This document shows, piece by piece, positions 40,815 through 50,880 of a stretch of DNA of 51,694 bases (within the stretch, counting starts at the first letter, position 1; the number at the start of each line of letters is the position of its first letter). The translations under genes were made by a program, and so were the position numbers. This DNA comes from Fibrobacteria bacterium AD312 (GTDB lineage: Bacteria; Fibrobacterota; Fibrobacteria; Fibrobacterales; Fibrobacteraceae), in the NCBI GenBank assembly GCA_001462345.1, contig LIUM01000043.1:1-51694 (forward strand), written 5' to 3'. Under the pieces are notes generated by a model. It did not search any database. It saw only the letters and a program-made list of their open reading frames with translations, and had not been told where the DNA came from.

Positions 40815-43102
40815 TATCAGATAAAGGTTTTGCAAAAATCCGCGTGATTCTTCCCTTGGTGCTAGTACTATCGATTCTATCGATTCAACTGGTCAAGAAG
40901 AATTCTCGTATGGAAACGGATCTGGATAAATACATGCCCCAGAATCATCCAGCATTTCAGTTCAGCGATTCTGCAGAAGCCCGATTCAACATTCGCGATG
41001 GTGTTTTACTTGCTATAGAATCTGACAGCTCTATTTATTCTACTGCAACGATTCAGAAAATCAAAGATCTTTCCAAGCGCCTTGCACAAATGGACGAGAT
41101 TGACCCCAGTGGCATAAGTTCATTGGCGGATGCAGACAATATTGTGGGAAGCGATGGGACTCTTGATGTAAAACCATTTTTTCGCAGAGTACCCACATCA
41201 CAAGAAGAAATTGCAGCACTCCGTGAGGCGGTGCGATCAAATGATATGGTTGCAGGCCGCCTTGTATCAGAAGACGAAACTACCGCACTTATAGTGGCGG
41301 AAATCGATGATGATCTGTTTTCCCAGGAATTTTATCAAGAACTTCTGGCTCTTGCAAATGAATTTTCGGGACCGGAAAAAATTCATGTTGCCGGTCGTCC
41401 CATTGTGGAAGGTTCTATGGCATATCTTGCCCCCAAAGATATGAAAAAGATGGTGCCCATTGTTATTTTAGTCATCGTATTGGTTCTCTGGTTTTTCCTG
41501 CGTAGCATTCGAGCCACTGTCGCAACCATGCTGGTTGTTTTAGTGAGTACTGTATGGACTTTTGGTCTAATGGCAATAGTGGGGATACCCATTTATGCCG
41601 TCTCCACCATGATCCCCGTAATGTTAATTGCAATCGGTGTAGCCGATGGCATCCATATTTTTCATCACCTGAAACAGGTTCAAAAAAGTAACCCCCAGAC
41701 TGAAAAAACTTCTGTGATCAGGACAACCATAAAGGATATGTGGCGCCCAGTTGTTGTAACCTCCGTAACAACAGCGGTGGGTTTTATCTCTCTGGTAACA
41801 TCAGAAGTCTATCCCATTAAGTATTTCGGACTCTTTACGGCATTTGGTGTGATGGTGGCAATGACACTTTCGCTTCTGTTGATTCCTGCATTTTCTATGG
41901 TCTTCGGCATTTCTCCGATAAGACAAAAGAAAAGTGGAAGAAATCAACCAGCAATGTCCTGGCTTGTTTCTTTTTCAGAAGGGGCGAACCGGCGCCCGGT
42001 TCTTTCACTTGGCCTTACCACAGTATTCATTCTGTTTTCCCTATGGGGAATCAGCAAGGTATGGATCAATTCAAGCTTTCTTGACAACTTTGAAAAAAGC
42101 AGTGCCATTGTTCAGACGGACTCTTTTGTAAACAGTAAGTTTGGGGGCACCAGTACGATCAATGTAATTCTTGATGCGAAGTCACCGGACACATTTAAGA
42201 AGCCTGAAGTCCTAACACTCATGTCAGAGCTGCAGAATACCACAGTGTCTCAATCACCGTGGGTTGGCAACAGTTTCAGCCTTGCTGATTATATCCGTCG
42301 TATGAACCGTGTAATGCATTCAGATAGTGCAAAGTACGATATAATACCCAATGATCAGAACCTCATTGCCCAATATTTGCTACTCTATGAAATGTCCGGA
42401 GATCCTGAAAATTTGTGGAAAGTTGTGGATGGCTCATTCAGCACCGCCAATGTCACGTTGCAGTTGAAAAGCGATAATTCCAAAGCAAGTAATGAAGCTC
42501 TCGCAATTATCGAAAAGTACCGCAACAAATTCAACGAACATGGTATACACATTGCCTACGCTGGTTCCGGTTACAAGGCGCTCATTTTTACGGAGCTGAT
42601 TCTTGAAGGTCAAATTAAATCGCTTCTTCTCTCGTTTATTATTGTTGCCCTCTTGCTTGGGTTGATGTTTAAGAATGTTCAAGCTGGGCTCATTGGAACT
42701 ATCCCTATAGTATTCACTGCCATTGTCTCCTTTGGACTAATGGGTTGGTTTAATATTGCACTTAGTACCACGACAGCACTTATTTCGAGTATCGCTATGG
42801 GAATCGGTGTTGATTATGCCGTACATTTTCTTGAACGCTATCGCAGTGAAATCAGAGAGGGGCGTAGTCCCGAAAAGGCTGGTATTCTCACAATACAGCA
42901 TTCTGGAAAAGCCATTTTTGGTAATGCTCTTGTCGTTATTCTGGGTTTCCTGGTTTTACTGTTCTCGGTTTTTCCTCCGAATAGAACCCTCGGAATTTTA
43001 GTCTCGCTGAATATGTTCCTCAGTTTTCTTGGAACAGTCTCAGTTATGTACCTGCTTATTCGAAAAACAAAGTTGTTTACTTCAAAAGGAGGCCGTCTAT
43101 GA
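40811..43102 (+). CDS. RND/MMPL-family exporter
   Basis: This 763-aa inner-membrane protein repeats a layout twice: one helix, a large periplasmic domain, then a five-helix bundle. Examples are VPIVILVIVLVLWFFLRSI with GVADGIHIFHHLK in the first half, and GLIGTIPIVFTAIVSFGLMGW with AMGIGVDYAVHFLERYRSE in the second. The Asp residues in GVADGIH and GVDYAVH suit proton-driven transport. The size and HIFHH/YAVHF motifs match MMPL/HpnN-like lipid exporters rather than the 1000-aa drug pumps. The genes on both sides overlap it by 4 bases. Confidence 0.9.
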   Translation: MISDKGFAKIRVILPLVLVLSILSIQLVKKNSRMETDLDKYMPQNHPAFQFSDSAEARFNIRDGVLLAIESDSSIYSTATIQKIKDLSKRLAQMDEIDPSGISSLADADNIVGSDGTLDVKPFFRRVPTSQEEIAALREAVRSNDMVAGRLVSEDETTALIVAEIDDDLFSQEFYQELLALANEFSGPEKIHVAGRPIVEGSMAYLAPKDMKKMVPIVILVIVLVLWFFLRSIRATVATMLVVLVSTVWTFGLMAIVGIPIYAVSTMIPVMLIAIGVADGIHIFHHLKQVQKSNPQTEKTSVIRTTIKDMWRPVVVTSVTTAVGFISLVTSEVYPIKYFGLFTAFGVMVAMTLSLLLIPAFSMVFGISPIRQKKSGRNQPAMSWLVSFSEGANRRPVLSLGLTTVFILFSLWGISKVWINSSFLDNFEKSSAIVQTDSFVNSKFGGTSTINVILDAKSPDTFKKPEVLTLMSELQNTTVSQSPWVGNSFSLADYIRRMNRVMHSDSAKYDIIPNDQNLIAQYLLLYEMSGDPENLWKVVDGSFSTANVTLQLKSDNSKASNEALAIIEKYRNKFNEHGIHIAYAGSGYKALIFTELILEGQIKSLLLSFIIVALLLGLMFKNVQAGLIGTIPIVFTAIVSFGLMGWFNIALSTTTALISSIAMGIGVDYAVHFLERYRSEIREGRSPEKAGILTIQHSGKAIFGNALVVILGFLVLLFSVFPPNRTLGILVSLNMFLSFLGTVSVMYLLIRKTKLFTSKGGRL

Positions 43103-43884
43103 AACGGATACAGAAAATCATGACCACTGTTGCTACTGCTTGCTTGATGGTGGGAAATGTATTGGCACAAGAGCCCATTAATGGATTGACAATTATCGAA
43201 AATGTGTATAATCGTGCACAACCTCAAGATCAACAAGGTGTGTTGACCATGTCGCTTATAAACTCGCGTAACGAAGAACGGGTGCGCGAAATCAGGCAGT
43301 TTATCAAAGATGATCAAACGGTTAAAAAAAAGATCATGTTCTTTCTTTCTCCCGCGGATGTGCGTAACACATCGTTTATGAACTGGAGCTACTCGGAAGA
43401 TGGAAGAGAAGATGATCAGTGGATATATCTTCCCGCACTTAAACGCACAAAACGAATTTCAAGCGAAGGGAAAAGTGACTATTTCATGGGATCTGATTTT
43501 ACCTATGACGATCTTGGTGATCGTCGTCCCGCAGAGGATGTTCACAAACTTGTTCGTGAAGAATCAATTAATGGTATTGCCTGCTATGTCGTGGAAAGCA
43601 CCCCCCGTGATGACGAGTATATGTACAGTAAAACAATAACTTGGATAGATAAAGAAAAATGGATTGGAGTGAAGAAAGAGTTCTATGACGAAGATGGGCA
43701 CCATCTCAAAACACTTACCGTTACAGAGAGTAAGAAAATTGGTAACTACTGGATGATTACACATTCAGAAATGCACAATCTTCAGAAAAGCCACCGCACA
43801 AGGATGCTTCTTAAAGACATCACTGTAGACCAGGGTATCAGCGACTCCCAATTTTCTGAACGGATGATGATGAGGGGGCTGTAA
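43099..43884 (+). CDS. LolA-like outer-membrane lipoprotein-sorting family protein
   Basis: This 261-aa secreted protein has a signal peptide (ACLMVGNVLAQ) and the LolA-like beta fold of this family: MSLINSRNEERVREIRQF, KKKIMFFLSPADVRNTSFMNWSY, DDQWIYLPALKRTKRISS, and KSDYFMGSDFTYDDLGDR. Such proteins carry lipids or lipoproteins across the periplasm and are often encoded beside RND exporters. It is translationally coupled to both neighbours. Confidence 0.87.
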   Translation: MKRIQKIMTTVATACLMVGNVLAQEPINGLTIIENVYNRAQPQDQQGVLTMSLINSRNEERVREIRQFIKDDQTVKKKIMFFLSPADVRNTSFMNWSYSEDGREDDQWIYLPALKRTKRISSEGKSDYFMGSDFTYDDLGDRRPAEDVHKLVREESINGIACYVVESTPRDDEYMYSKTITWIDKEKWIGVKKEFYDEDGHHLKTLTVTESKKIGNYWMITHSEMHNLQKSHRTRMLLKDITVDQGISDSQFSERMMMRGL

Positions 43885-45116
43885 TGAAATACATTGTGAT
43901 ATTTCTACTCTGTGCCTTTGTTTATACACAGGCACAGCCGAACATAAGCGGTATGGTGAGAAACTATACCGCACTCCGGCTTCAGGACGACCCAGAATTT
44001 GCGATGTTACAAAATACCTTTCGCTTGGACTTTGAAAAAAAGAGCGGAAAAGGTGCATTTGTCACGAACCTATATGCCTACCAATATGGCACCGATGTTG
44101 TTCCTGAAATACGGATTAAACAGCTCTTTGCTGATGTTTATTTCAACAGTCTCGATTTTCGGCTGGGGCGTCAGCAGATAATCTGGGGAAAGGCAGACGG
44201 CGTCTTTATCACCGATGTGGTATCTCCAAAAGATCTTAGAGAGTTTCTTTTGCCTGATTTTACCGAGATACGTGAAGGTATTGATGCCTTGAATACCAGC
44301 GTATATGCGGGAAATCATACTTTTTCACTTGTTCTTTCCCCTGCTTTCCGTCCAACGACACAACCGGAAGATGGCTCCATCTGGAAACCTGAGATGGACC
44401 TTCCGGTGAATACCGTTAGGATTGACACAACACGACAAGATGTACCACTTAAACTTTCAAACAGCGAAGCATTCTTTCGCTGGTCAGCAATGCTGAGTGC
44501 TGTAGATTTTGAAATTGTCGGAGCCTGGATGTGGGATGATGAACCAGCACTTCATCTGAATAAATTAGGACACCCAACTTCAAGTGGGTTTGTTCTCGAT
44601 TCTCTGGTCATTTCTCCGGAATATCATAGGCTTGCCATGGGCGGCGGAGCATTCAGTACAACCCTGAAAGGCTTGGTATTGAAAGGTGAAGCGGGTTACT
44701 ACTATGGAAAAATGTTCAGAACCAGTGATCCGAATTATTCTGACGGTATAGTTGAAGGAAACTACTTTCATTATATGGCTGGAGTATCCTACACACTTGC
44801 GGGAATTGACCTACACGGACAGTTTATCCAGAAGATCATTTTAGATCACGATGATTTTTTTCTGGATGAACAGTACCAGAATATGATTACAGTGCTTATA
44901 CATAAATCAGTGTTGAGGGAAACATTGCACTTGGATCTTTTTTCATACATTGGCTTAAATGATGCTGACGCTTTGATTCGTCCTACTGTGGCTTATGATA
45001 TTTCAGACGGACTCAAAGCAACTCTTGGCGCAAATATCTTTCTCGGTGATAGTGGCTATTTCGGTCAGTTCGATGACAATGATATGGTATATGTAAAATT
45101 GAGCTACTCTTTCTGA
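43884..45116 (+). CDS. Outer-membrane beta-barrel, DUF1302-like
   Basis: This 410-aa protein has a signal peptide (MKYIVIFLLCAFVYTQAQ) and alternating polar/non-polar strands ending in an aromatic residue (YVKLSYSF), as in outer-membrane barrels. FRLGRQQIIWGKADGVFITDVVSPKDLREF resembles the DUF1302 signature. The start codon shares a base with the previous stop (TAATG). With the RND pump and LolA-like protein it could complete an envelope-spanning lipid or hydrophobe export route. Confidence 0.8.
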   Translation: MKYIVIFLLCAFVYTQAQPNISGMVRNYTALRLQDDPEFAMLQNTFRLDFEKKSGKGAFVTNLYAYQYGTDVVPEIRIKQLFADVYFNSLDFRLGRQQIIWGKADGVFITDVVSPKDLREFLLPDFTEIREGIDALNTSVYAGNHTFSLVLSPAFRPTTQPEDGSIWKPEMDLPVNTVRIDTTRQDVPLKLSNSEAFFRWSAMLSAVDFEIVGAWMWDDEPALHLNKLGHPTSSGFVLDSLVISPEYHRLAMGGGAFSTTLKGLVLKGEAGYYYGKMFRTSDPNYSDGIVEGNYFHYMAGVSYTLAGIDLHGQFIQKIILDHDDFFLDEQYQNMITVLIHKSVLRETLHLDLFSYIGLNDADALIRPTVAYDISDGLKATLGANIFLGDSGYFGQFDDNDMVYVKLSYSF

Positions 45117-45129
45117 GGAGATTTTTATA

Positions 45130-45372
45130 ATGAAATCGATACTGTTTATTGTCACAACACTTTTATTGAGTAACTGTATTTTGGCCAGTAATTTAGAGGG
45201 CACGCGCTGGCTGGTTCACAACGGTGATGTCACTGTGGAGTTTCGGAAAAGTGAGGAGAAATATCAAGCAGTTGCTATTGAAGTCTCTCCTGATTTCGAG
45301 AAAGCATCACCCGGAGATACCATCGTAAGGAATATTCAGTTTCATCAGGAATCACCCAAAGAAATTATTTAG
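45130..45372 (+). CDS. Small secreted protein at the end of the export operon, perhaps truncated
   Basis: This 80-aa protein has a signal peptide (MKSILFIVTTLLLSNCILAS). The mature part (LEGTRWLVHNGDVTVEFRKSEEKYQAVAIEVSPD) loosely resembles the start of DUF2147 lipocalin-like proteins, which are longer, so the gene may be cut short at the right boundary of this region. GAGGAG precedes the ATG. There is no terminator after it. Confidence 0.55.
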   Translation: MKSILFIVTTLLLSNCILASNLEGTRWLVHNGDVTVEFRKSEEKYQAVAIEVSPDFEKASPGDTIVRNIQFHQESPKEII

Positions 45373-45402
45373 TTTTATTATTGGTAAACAAAAATATGAT
45401 TT

Positions 45403-45525
45403 ATGAAAAAATATTTTGCACCATTTAAAATTAAAGATTTTATTACGCTTTTAATTACAATTGTGATTGGATTTGCTTTGATTATGATTTCTCTGAGGAG
45501 CTCCCAAAAAAGTATATATCATTGA
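45403..45525 (+). CDS. Possible 40-aa membrane peptide or gene fragment
   Basis: An open frame gives MKKYFAPFKIKDFITLLITI and then IGFALIMISL, a single membrane helix with a basic N-terminus, ending QKSIYH. No good ribosome-binding site precedes it. It could be the 5' stump of a membrane sensor left by rearrangement. From 45526 to the GH43 start nothing else is clear apart from short unmarked frames. Confidence 0.3.
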   Translation: MKKYFAPFKIKDFITLLITIVIGFALIMISLRSSQKSIYH

Positions 45526-45661
45526 GTGATAGAATATATTAAATTGGGGCATTTCAGGAGATTATGGACAAACAGTCCATGATGTTATTTGTACAAGATA
45601 GTTTTTTAGCCTTTATGGAGAATATCTTTCAACTAGATTTAAAATCTAATTGGAGGATAAG

Positions 45662-47776
45662 ATGTTTTCTAAAATCTTGTCTATTTCTTCTCTGTTAGCT
45701 CTTGCTTGTGCGGCCTTTGCCGAACATCCCATAATCACAACGAACTATACGGCGGACCCAGCCCCCTATGTACACGGCGACACGGTCTATCTTTATACGA
45801 CCCACGACGAAGATGACGCCGAAGGGTTCGCCATGTACGACTGGCTGTTACACACGTCTACAGACATGGTCAACTGGACTAGCCACGGGGCTGTGGCCTC
45901 CCTGAACGATATCCAGTGGAGTACTAAGACCAATGGCGCTTGGGCCGAGCAGGTTGTGTTTCGCAATGGCAAATGGTACATGTACGTCCCCATTCATGGT
46001 AACGGAATTTCTGTCCTGGTGGCAGATAATCCCTACGGCCCCTTCAAGGAACCTCTGAACAAGGCCTTGGTTTGGCAACGGGAACATTGGAACGACATCG
46101 ACCCCACCGTATGGATTGACGACGACGGCCAGGCTTACATGTACTGGGGCAATCCCGACCTCTATATGATAAAGCTCAAGGAAGATATGATTAGTACGGA
46201 AGGATCCGTCGTGACCTACCCCAAGATCAAAGATTATCAAGAAGGTCCTTGGGTTTACAAGCGTGGCGATTATTATTATATGGCTTTTGCATCCACTTGC
46301 TGCCCCGAAGGGATTGGCTATGCCATGAGTGATAAAATCACGGGCCCCTGGACCTACAAGGGCGATATCATGCCTCATTCCTCCCGCAGTAATGGAAACC
46401 ACCCGGGAATCATTGACTATAAGGGTAAATCCTATGTTTTTGGCCATCATTACAAGCTTTGGCACCAGAAATCCGATAAAATGGGCCTTAAGTTCCAGCA
46501 CAAGGAACGCCGTTCTGTTGGCGTTGCCGAGATGAAGTATAATGCCGACGGAACCATCCAGAAGATTGACTGGTGGCCGGATAATGGTGTGGCCCAGCTG
46601 GAAGATTTTGACCCGTACAAGCGTGTAGAAGCAGAAACCATGTCCTGGGGCGAAGACGTGAGGGTCCGTAAGAGCGGTGCTGCCGGCAATACGGTCATCA
46701 CCAATCTTTCCGAAGGAAAATACACCAAAATTAGCGGCGTGGAATTCGGCGATGCCGGTGCGCAGTCCTTCTCGGCTTCCGTGCTAAACGTCAAGAAAGC
46801 TTCTTCCATCACCGTTCTATTGGATAAGGTCAATGGAGAAGTTATCGGCAAGGCGGAATTTTCTGCAGATGGACTCGTGACAGTGCCTATGACTGGCGCG
46901 GTAGGCAAGCACGACGTATTTTTTGTGTTCGCTGGCGACTTTGAAGCGGACTACTGGGAATTCGAGGACAGCAAGACGGCCGTTCCTCAAAGCCCCTTCT
47001 GCAAGGCAAAACTTACGAATCCTGAAGTCAACTGCGAATTACCTGTTGTAGGTGCTACTATTGAGGGACTAAAAAACTTTATCGATTTTGAAAATTATGA
47101 CCTTGGTGGGCAAGGCAAGGCCTACTATGATATGGATACCGAAAACCAAGGCAAGGAATACCGCGAAGACCGCGTCGATATCGTTGCTGTGAAAGACGCC
47201 AATGGCGATGGCTATGCCGTGGGTTACACTCAGAAGGGCGAATGGCTGGAATACACTATCACAGTCGAGGCTAGCGGAGTGCTCCCCTTTGAACTTTCGT
47301 ATGCGACAGGAATGGAAAGTGCTGGCGCTCAGCTTTTTATAGACAACGAGGCCATTACTGATACGCTTACTCTGACAGGCACAGAAGATTTTGATACCTA
47401 CTCTATCTTTAAAGGCAAAACCACAAAAGAATTGACCAAGGGCGAGCATGTGCTCAAGGTCTTGATTACCACCGACTACTTGAACCTGGACTGGATTGTT
47501 TTTGGAACAAGCGAAAAAGGGGCCGCAGAAATACGAAACGGAACAACTGGCATTAAGCCAAAATTGGTAACGTCTCCTGTAGTGGACTTTGTAAAAACAG
47601 CTGGCGATTATAAGGTCTTCGACCTAATGGGAACCCTGCTCGGCAAAGTACGCTTGAATGGCGGTGCATCGGTAAGTAATCTCGAAGACGAGCTAAAAAA
47701 AGCCGGTTTCCATAACGGAACCTACATAGTCCTAAATAACGCTGGACAAAACATTAGGATTTATTTCAAAAGATAA
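45662..47776 (+). CDS. Secreted GH43 glycosidase with two CBM6-like domains and sorting tail
   Basis: A TTG at 45650 opens the frame, but ATG 45662 after GGAGG gives a proper signal peptide (MFSKILSISSLLALACAAFA). Residues 20-320 are the five-bladed GH43 domain with its three acids in ADPAPYV, NDIDPTVWIDDD and YQEGPWVYKR. Two CBM6-like modules follow (VEAETMSWGEDVRV near 325, and DFENYDLGGQGKAYYD to LNLDWIVF near 470-615). The last 55 residues (VFDLMGTLLGKVRL...NGTYIVLNN) look like a T9SS-type sorting domain. GH43 enzymes remove arabinose or xylose from xylan. The gene looks more GC-rich than those at 31-39 kb. Confidence 0.88.
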   Translation: MFSKILSISSLLALACAAFAEHPIITTNYTADPAPYVHGDTVYLYTTHDEDDAEGFAMYDWLLHTSTDMVNWTSHGAVASLNDIQWSTKTNGAWAEQVVFRNGKWYMYVPIHGNGISVLVADNPYGPFKEPLNKALVWQREHWNDIDPTVWIDDDGQAYMYWGNPDLYMIKLKEDMISTEGSVVTYPKIKDYQEGPWVYKRGDYYYMAFASTCCPEGIGYAMSDKITGPWTYKGDIMPHSSRSNGNHPGIIDYKGKSYVFGHHYKLWHQKSDKMGLKFQHKERRSVGVAEMKYNADGTIQKIDWWPDNGVAQLEDFDPYKRVEAETMSWGEDVRVRKSGAAGNTVITNLSEGKYTKISGVEFGDAGAQSFSASVLNVKKASSITVLLDKVNGEVIGKAEFSADGLVTVPMTGAVGKHDVFFVFAGDFEADYWEFEDSKTAVPQSPFCKAKLTNPEVNCELPVVGATIEGLKNFIDFENYDLGGQGKAYYDMDTENQGKEYREDRVDIVAVKDANGDGYAVGYTQKGEWLEYTITVEASGVLPFELSYATGMESAGAQLFIDNEAITDTLTLTGTEDFDTYSIFKGKTTKELTKGEHVLKVLITTDYLNLDWIVFGTSEKGAAEIRNGTTGIKPKLVTSPVVDFVKTAGDYKVFDLMGTLLGKVRLNGGASVSNLEDELKKAGFHNGTYIVLNNAGQNIRIYFKR

Positions 47777-47802
47777 TAGACCACTGAAAATTGACATAAA
47801 TT

Positions 47803-47848
47803 GGACCGTTTTCTTGTTTCAAACCGAAACGAAGCGGTCTTTTTTTTT
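47803..47848 (+). terminator. Intrinsic terminator of the GH43 gene
   Basis: GACCG (47804) pairs with CGGTC (47835), with an inner GTTTC/GAAAC hairpin, followed by nine T. Confidence 0.8.
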
Positions 47849-48142
47849 GCTGAAATGCCCCCAAAAAGAGCACAACACCAAGTGATAAAACATATAAAGC
47901 TGAAAATAGGCAAACGCTATAAATAAATTGTGGGCATCTCACTGCTTTGATACAATTAAAAAAACTGCATCTCTATCCGTGATTTTCTGAGGAATCAAGT
48001 AAGTAAAATTTTGGTTATTGTTAATTTATCAATACTAAATATTCCGAATCCTGGTATATGAATCCTTTTTTATTTTAGTTTAATTCTGAGGCATTTATGT
48101 CTCCGGGCGAAAGGGATTATCGTTCGAAAAAAAAGGATTGGT
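47849..48142. other. Gap upstream of the GH127 gene
   Basis: This is AT-rich spacer with no convincing gene. It ends with AAAAGGATT just before the GH127 ATG. GTGGGCATCTCACTGC (near 47929) faintly echoes the contig-end repeat. A promoter is expected here, but no clear box was assigned. Confidence 0.4.
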
Positions 48143-50839
48143 ATGCATTCTATTTCATTACGGACACAAGTTCGTCGTTTTTTTCTGTTGCTTGGCGTTG
48201 CTGCGAGCATCGGATTTTCGCAGGATATTCTTTATCCTGATATGTTTCCTCTTTCAGATGTGCAACTTTTGGATGGTCCGCTTAAAGAACGTCAGAACCT
48301 GAATGTGGAAACGCTTTTGTCGTACGACGTGGATCGTCTGCTAGCACCATTTTATGAAGAAGCAAGACTCCAACCGAAAGCGTCTAAGTTTCCAAATTGG
48401 GCGGGGCTTGACGGACACGTGCTCGGGCATTACCTAAGTGCGCTCGCCATGCATTATGCCGATAACAACGATGCCGAAGTCGAGGCACGTATCAAGTATA
48501 TCTTGACAGAACTTTCGATGATACAGAGCGTAAATTCCAAGGACGCTAATTTTGTGGGTTACATTAGTGGTGTGCCGAATGGCAAGGCCATGTGGCTCAA
48601 AATGAAAAACGGCGATGCTGGGGCACAGAATGGTTACTGGGTTCCTTGGTACAATATCCATAAGCTTTATGCGGGCCTGCGCGATGCTTATGTGTATGCA
48701 GGCTTTTCCGAAGCAAAAACGATGTTTTTAAAGCTTTGCGACTGGGGTATTACCATTACGAACGGGCTAAACGATTCAAAAATGGAGTCGATGCTCGGTA
48801 CTGAACATGGGGGCATGCCAGAAGTCTATGCGGACGCTTATGCTTTGACAAAAGATACCAAGTACTTGACTGCGGCTAAAAAGTGGTCGCACAAGTGGTT
48901 GTTAAACGCGATGTCGGCCGGAAATGACAATCTGACAAATGTGCATGCGAATACGCAGGTGCCAAAGGTTGTGGGATTTGTACGTGTAGCAGAACTGGCG
49001 AACGATCAAACGTATACCAAAGGCTCGGATTTTTTCTGGAAAACCGTTGTAAATAAACGTAGCATTGCGATTGGCGGTAACAGCATATCGGAACATTTCC
49101 CTGCAACAAATGCCCACGCTAAATATACCGAAGAGCGCGAGGGGCCAGAATCTTGCAATACCTACAATATGCTAAAGCTGACGGAACGCTTATTCAATAT
49201 TAAGCACGAGGCCGCCTATGCGGACTTTTACGAACGTGCTCTGTTTAACCACATATTGTCTACAATCCACCCGAATCACGGCGGTTACGTTTACTTTACG
49301 CCAGCGCGTCCGAGGCATTATCGCGTGTACTCCAAGGTCAATGCGGCCATGTGGTGTTGCGTTGGTTCGGGCATGGAAAACCCAGCAAAATACAACCAGT
49401 TTATTTACACAAAAGACGGCGATCAGTTGTATTTGAATTTATTTGCCGCCTCGGTGCTGAACTGGAAGGCAAAAGGCATTATTCTCAAGCAAGAAACCGC
49501 ATTCCCCAAGGGCGAAAGCTCTATGATTACCGTTTCCGGGAGTGGAAGTTTTGACCTGCAGGTGCGTCACCCGTATTGGGTTGCTGAAAACGAGTTCAAA
49601 GTGATTGTGAACGGCGATACCGTTGTTGCGACGTCGAATCCATCGAGTTACGTTTCGGCGGGAACAGTCAAGTCGGGCGACAAGATTGAAATATTGTACC
49701 CGATGCACACCCATGTGGAAGACTTGCCGGGTGTTTCGGATTACGTGGCGTTATTGCATGGACCGATTGTACTTTCGGCAAAGACTGGAACTGATAACCT
49801 GAGCGGCCTTGTGGCCGATGACGGTCGTTGGAGCCATATTGCAGGCGGCGGCTTGCAATCTTTGGATGGTGCCCCTATGCTAGCTAGCAAAAAGGCGGAT
49901 ATTCCCTCGAAAGTGGAACCAGTGATCGGTGAACCGATGCACTTTAAGGCACCCTACCTATTTGCAAACAGTAAGGATGCAAATCTGTTGCTGGAGCCTT
50001 TCTACGAAGTGCACGATGCACGCTACATGATGTACTGGATGGTGCTTACGGACCCCTCAATTCTGGATCGTCTGAAAAAGGAACAGGAGGAGGCTCTTGC
50101 TCTTGATAACAAGACAATAGATAAAGTGGCTCCTGGGGAACAACAACCTGAAGTAGATCACAAAATGGAAATTGTTAATTCAACGACGGGAACACACCAA
50201 GGGGAATTCTACCGCGATGCGGGTCAGTGTTCTGGCGGCGAAGGCGGCTCTATTAGCTACGAGTTTGAAACAAATAGCGAAGATTCGCTAAGTCTGATGG
50301 TGCGTTACTGGGGTAACGAAGGTTGCACGCGTGCTTTCGATATTATGATCGACAATGAAAAGCTTGCGAGCGAAAATATTTCGGGTAAATGGAATAAGGA
50401 CGAATTCGTGAACGTAACATATCCGATTCCAGACAAGATGGTCAAGGAAAAGAGTATTATTCGCGTGAAATTCCAAGCGAGTGCTGGAATGGTCGGCGGT
50501 ATCTATGGCGTGCGTTTGCTGCGTAACAAGCCAAAACCAGAAACAACTAAGATTATTGTTGGCCGCGATGCCGCTGTTGTAAATTCGGTGCCGCAGTTCC
50601 GTGCCCGTGCCTCTCAAGAATCGCTGGAGCTTGAAACCGGCGCTCCCCTGCAAGGGAACGTCACGCTAAAAATTTACAGCATGGACGGACGCCTTGTGAA
50701 AGCAGAAATGTTGCCTGCTGGAAACTCTACCTTCAGCGTGGGAATAGCAAGCATGAAGAACGGCGTGTACATTATGCGGTTAATGCGTGAGGGCGCTCTC
50801 GTCGGTAGCTCGATATTCTCGAAGCGTGGAAAAATATAA
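48143..50839 (+). CDS. Secreted GH127-type beta-L-arabinofuranosidase (DUF1680) with sorting tail
   Basis: This 898-aa protein has a signal peptide (RRFFLLLGVAASIGFSQ). DUF1680/GH127 covers about 30-640: SDVQLLDGPLKERQNLNVETLLSYDVDRLLAPF, WAGLDGHVLGHYLSALA, and WCCVGSGMENPAKYNQF with the zinc-binding cysteines of the family. Residues 670-800 form a beta domain (RYWGNEGCTRAFDIMIDNEKL) common after such enzymes, and the end (LKIYSMDGRLVKAEML...NGVYIMRL) is a T9SS-like tail. GH127 enzymes release beta-linked arabinofuranose from plant glycans. With the GH43 gene it forms a hemicellulose locus. Confidence 0.9.
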   Translation: MHSISLRTQVRRFFLLLGVAASIGFSQDILYPDMFPLSDVQLLDGPLKERQNLNVETLLSYDVDRLLAPFYEEARLQPKASKFPNWAGLDGHVLGHYLSALAMHYADNNDAEVEARIKYILTELSMIQSVNSKDANFVGYISGVPNGKAMWLKMKNGDAGAQNGYWVPWYNIHKLYAGLRDAYVYAGFSEAKTMFLKLCDWGITITNGLNDSKMESMLGTEHGGMPEVYADAYALTKDTKYLTAAKKWSHKWLLNAMSAGNDNLTNVHANTQVPKVVGFVRVAELANDQTYTKGSDFFWKTVVNKRSIAIGGNSISEHFPATNAHAKYTEEREGPESCNTYNMLKLTERLFNIKHEAAYADFYERALFNHILSTIHPNHGGYVYFTPARPRHYRVYSKVNAAMWCCVGSGMENPAKYNQFIYTKDGDQLYLNLFAASVLNWKAKGIILKQETAFPKGESSMITVSGSGSFDLQVRHPYWVAENEFKVIVNGDTVVATSNPSSYVSAGTVKSGDKIEILYPMHTHVEDLPGVSDYVALLHGPIVLSAKTGTDNLSGLVADDGRWSHIAGGGLQSLDGAPMLASKKADIPSKVEPVIGEPMHFKAPYLFANSKDANLLLEPFYEVHDARYMMYWMVLTDPSILDRLKKEQEEALALDNKTIDKVAPGEQQPEVDHKMEIVNSTTGTHQGEFYRDAGQCSGGEGGSISYEFETNSEDSLSLMVRYWGNEGCTRAFDIMIDNEKLASENISGKWNKDEFVNVTYPIPDKMVKEKSIIRVKFQASAGMVGGIYGVRLLRNKPKPETTKIIVGRDAAVVNSVPQFRARASQESLELETGAPLQGNVTLKIYSMDGRLVKAEMLPAGNSTFSVGIASMKNGVYIMRLMREGALVGSSIFSKRGKI

Positions 50840-50880
50840 CCGCACGTAGAAAAAATTAAATTAGAACTTTTTTGAAACGT

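Noticed and set aside
45848-46501. Long antisense frame within the GH43 gene
   Set aside because: It is a shadow frame of a GC-rich gene, with no start signal and no domain.
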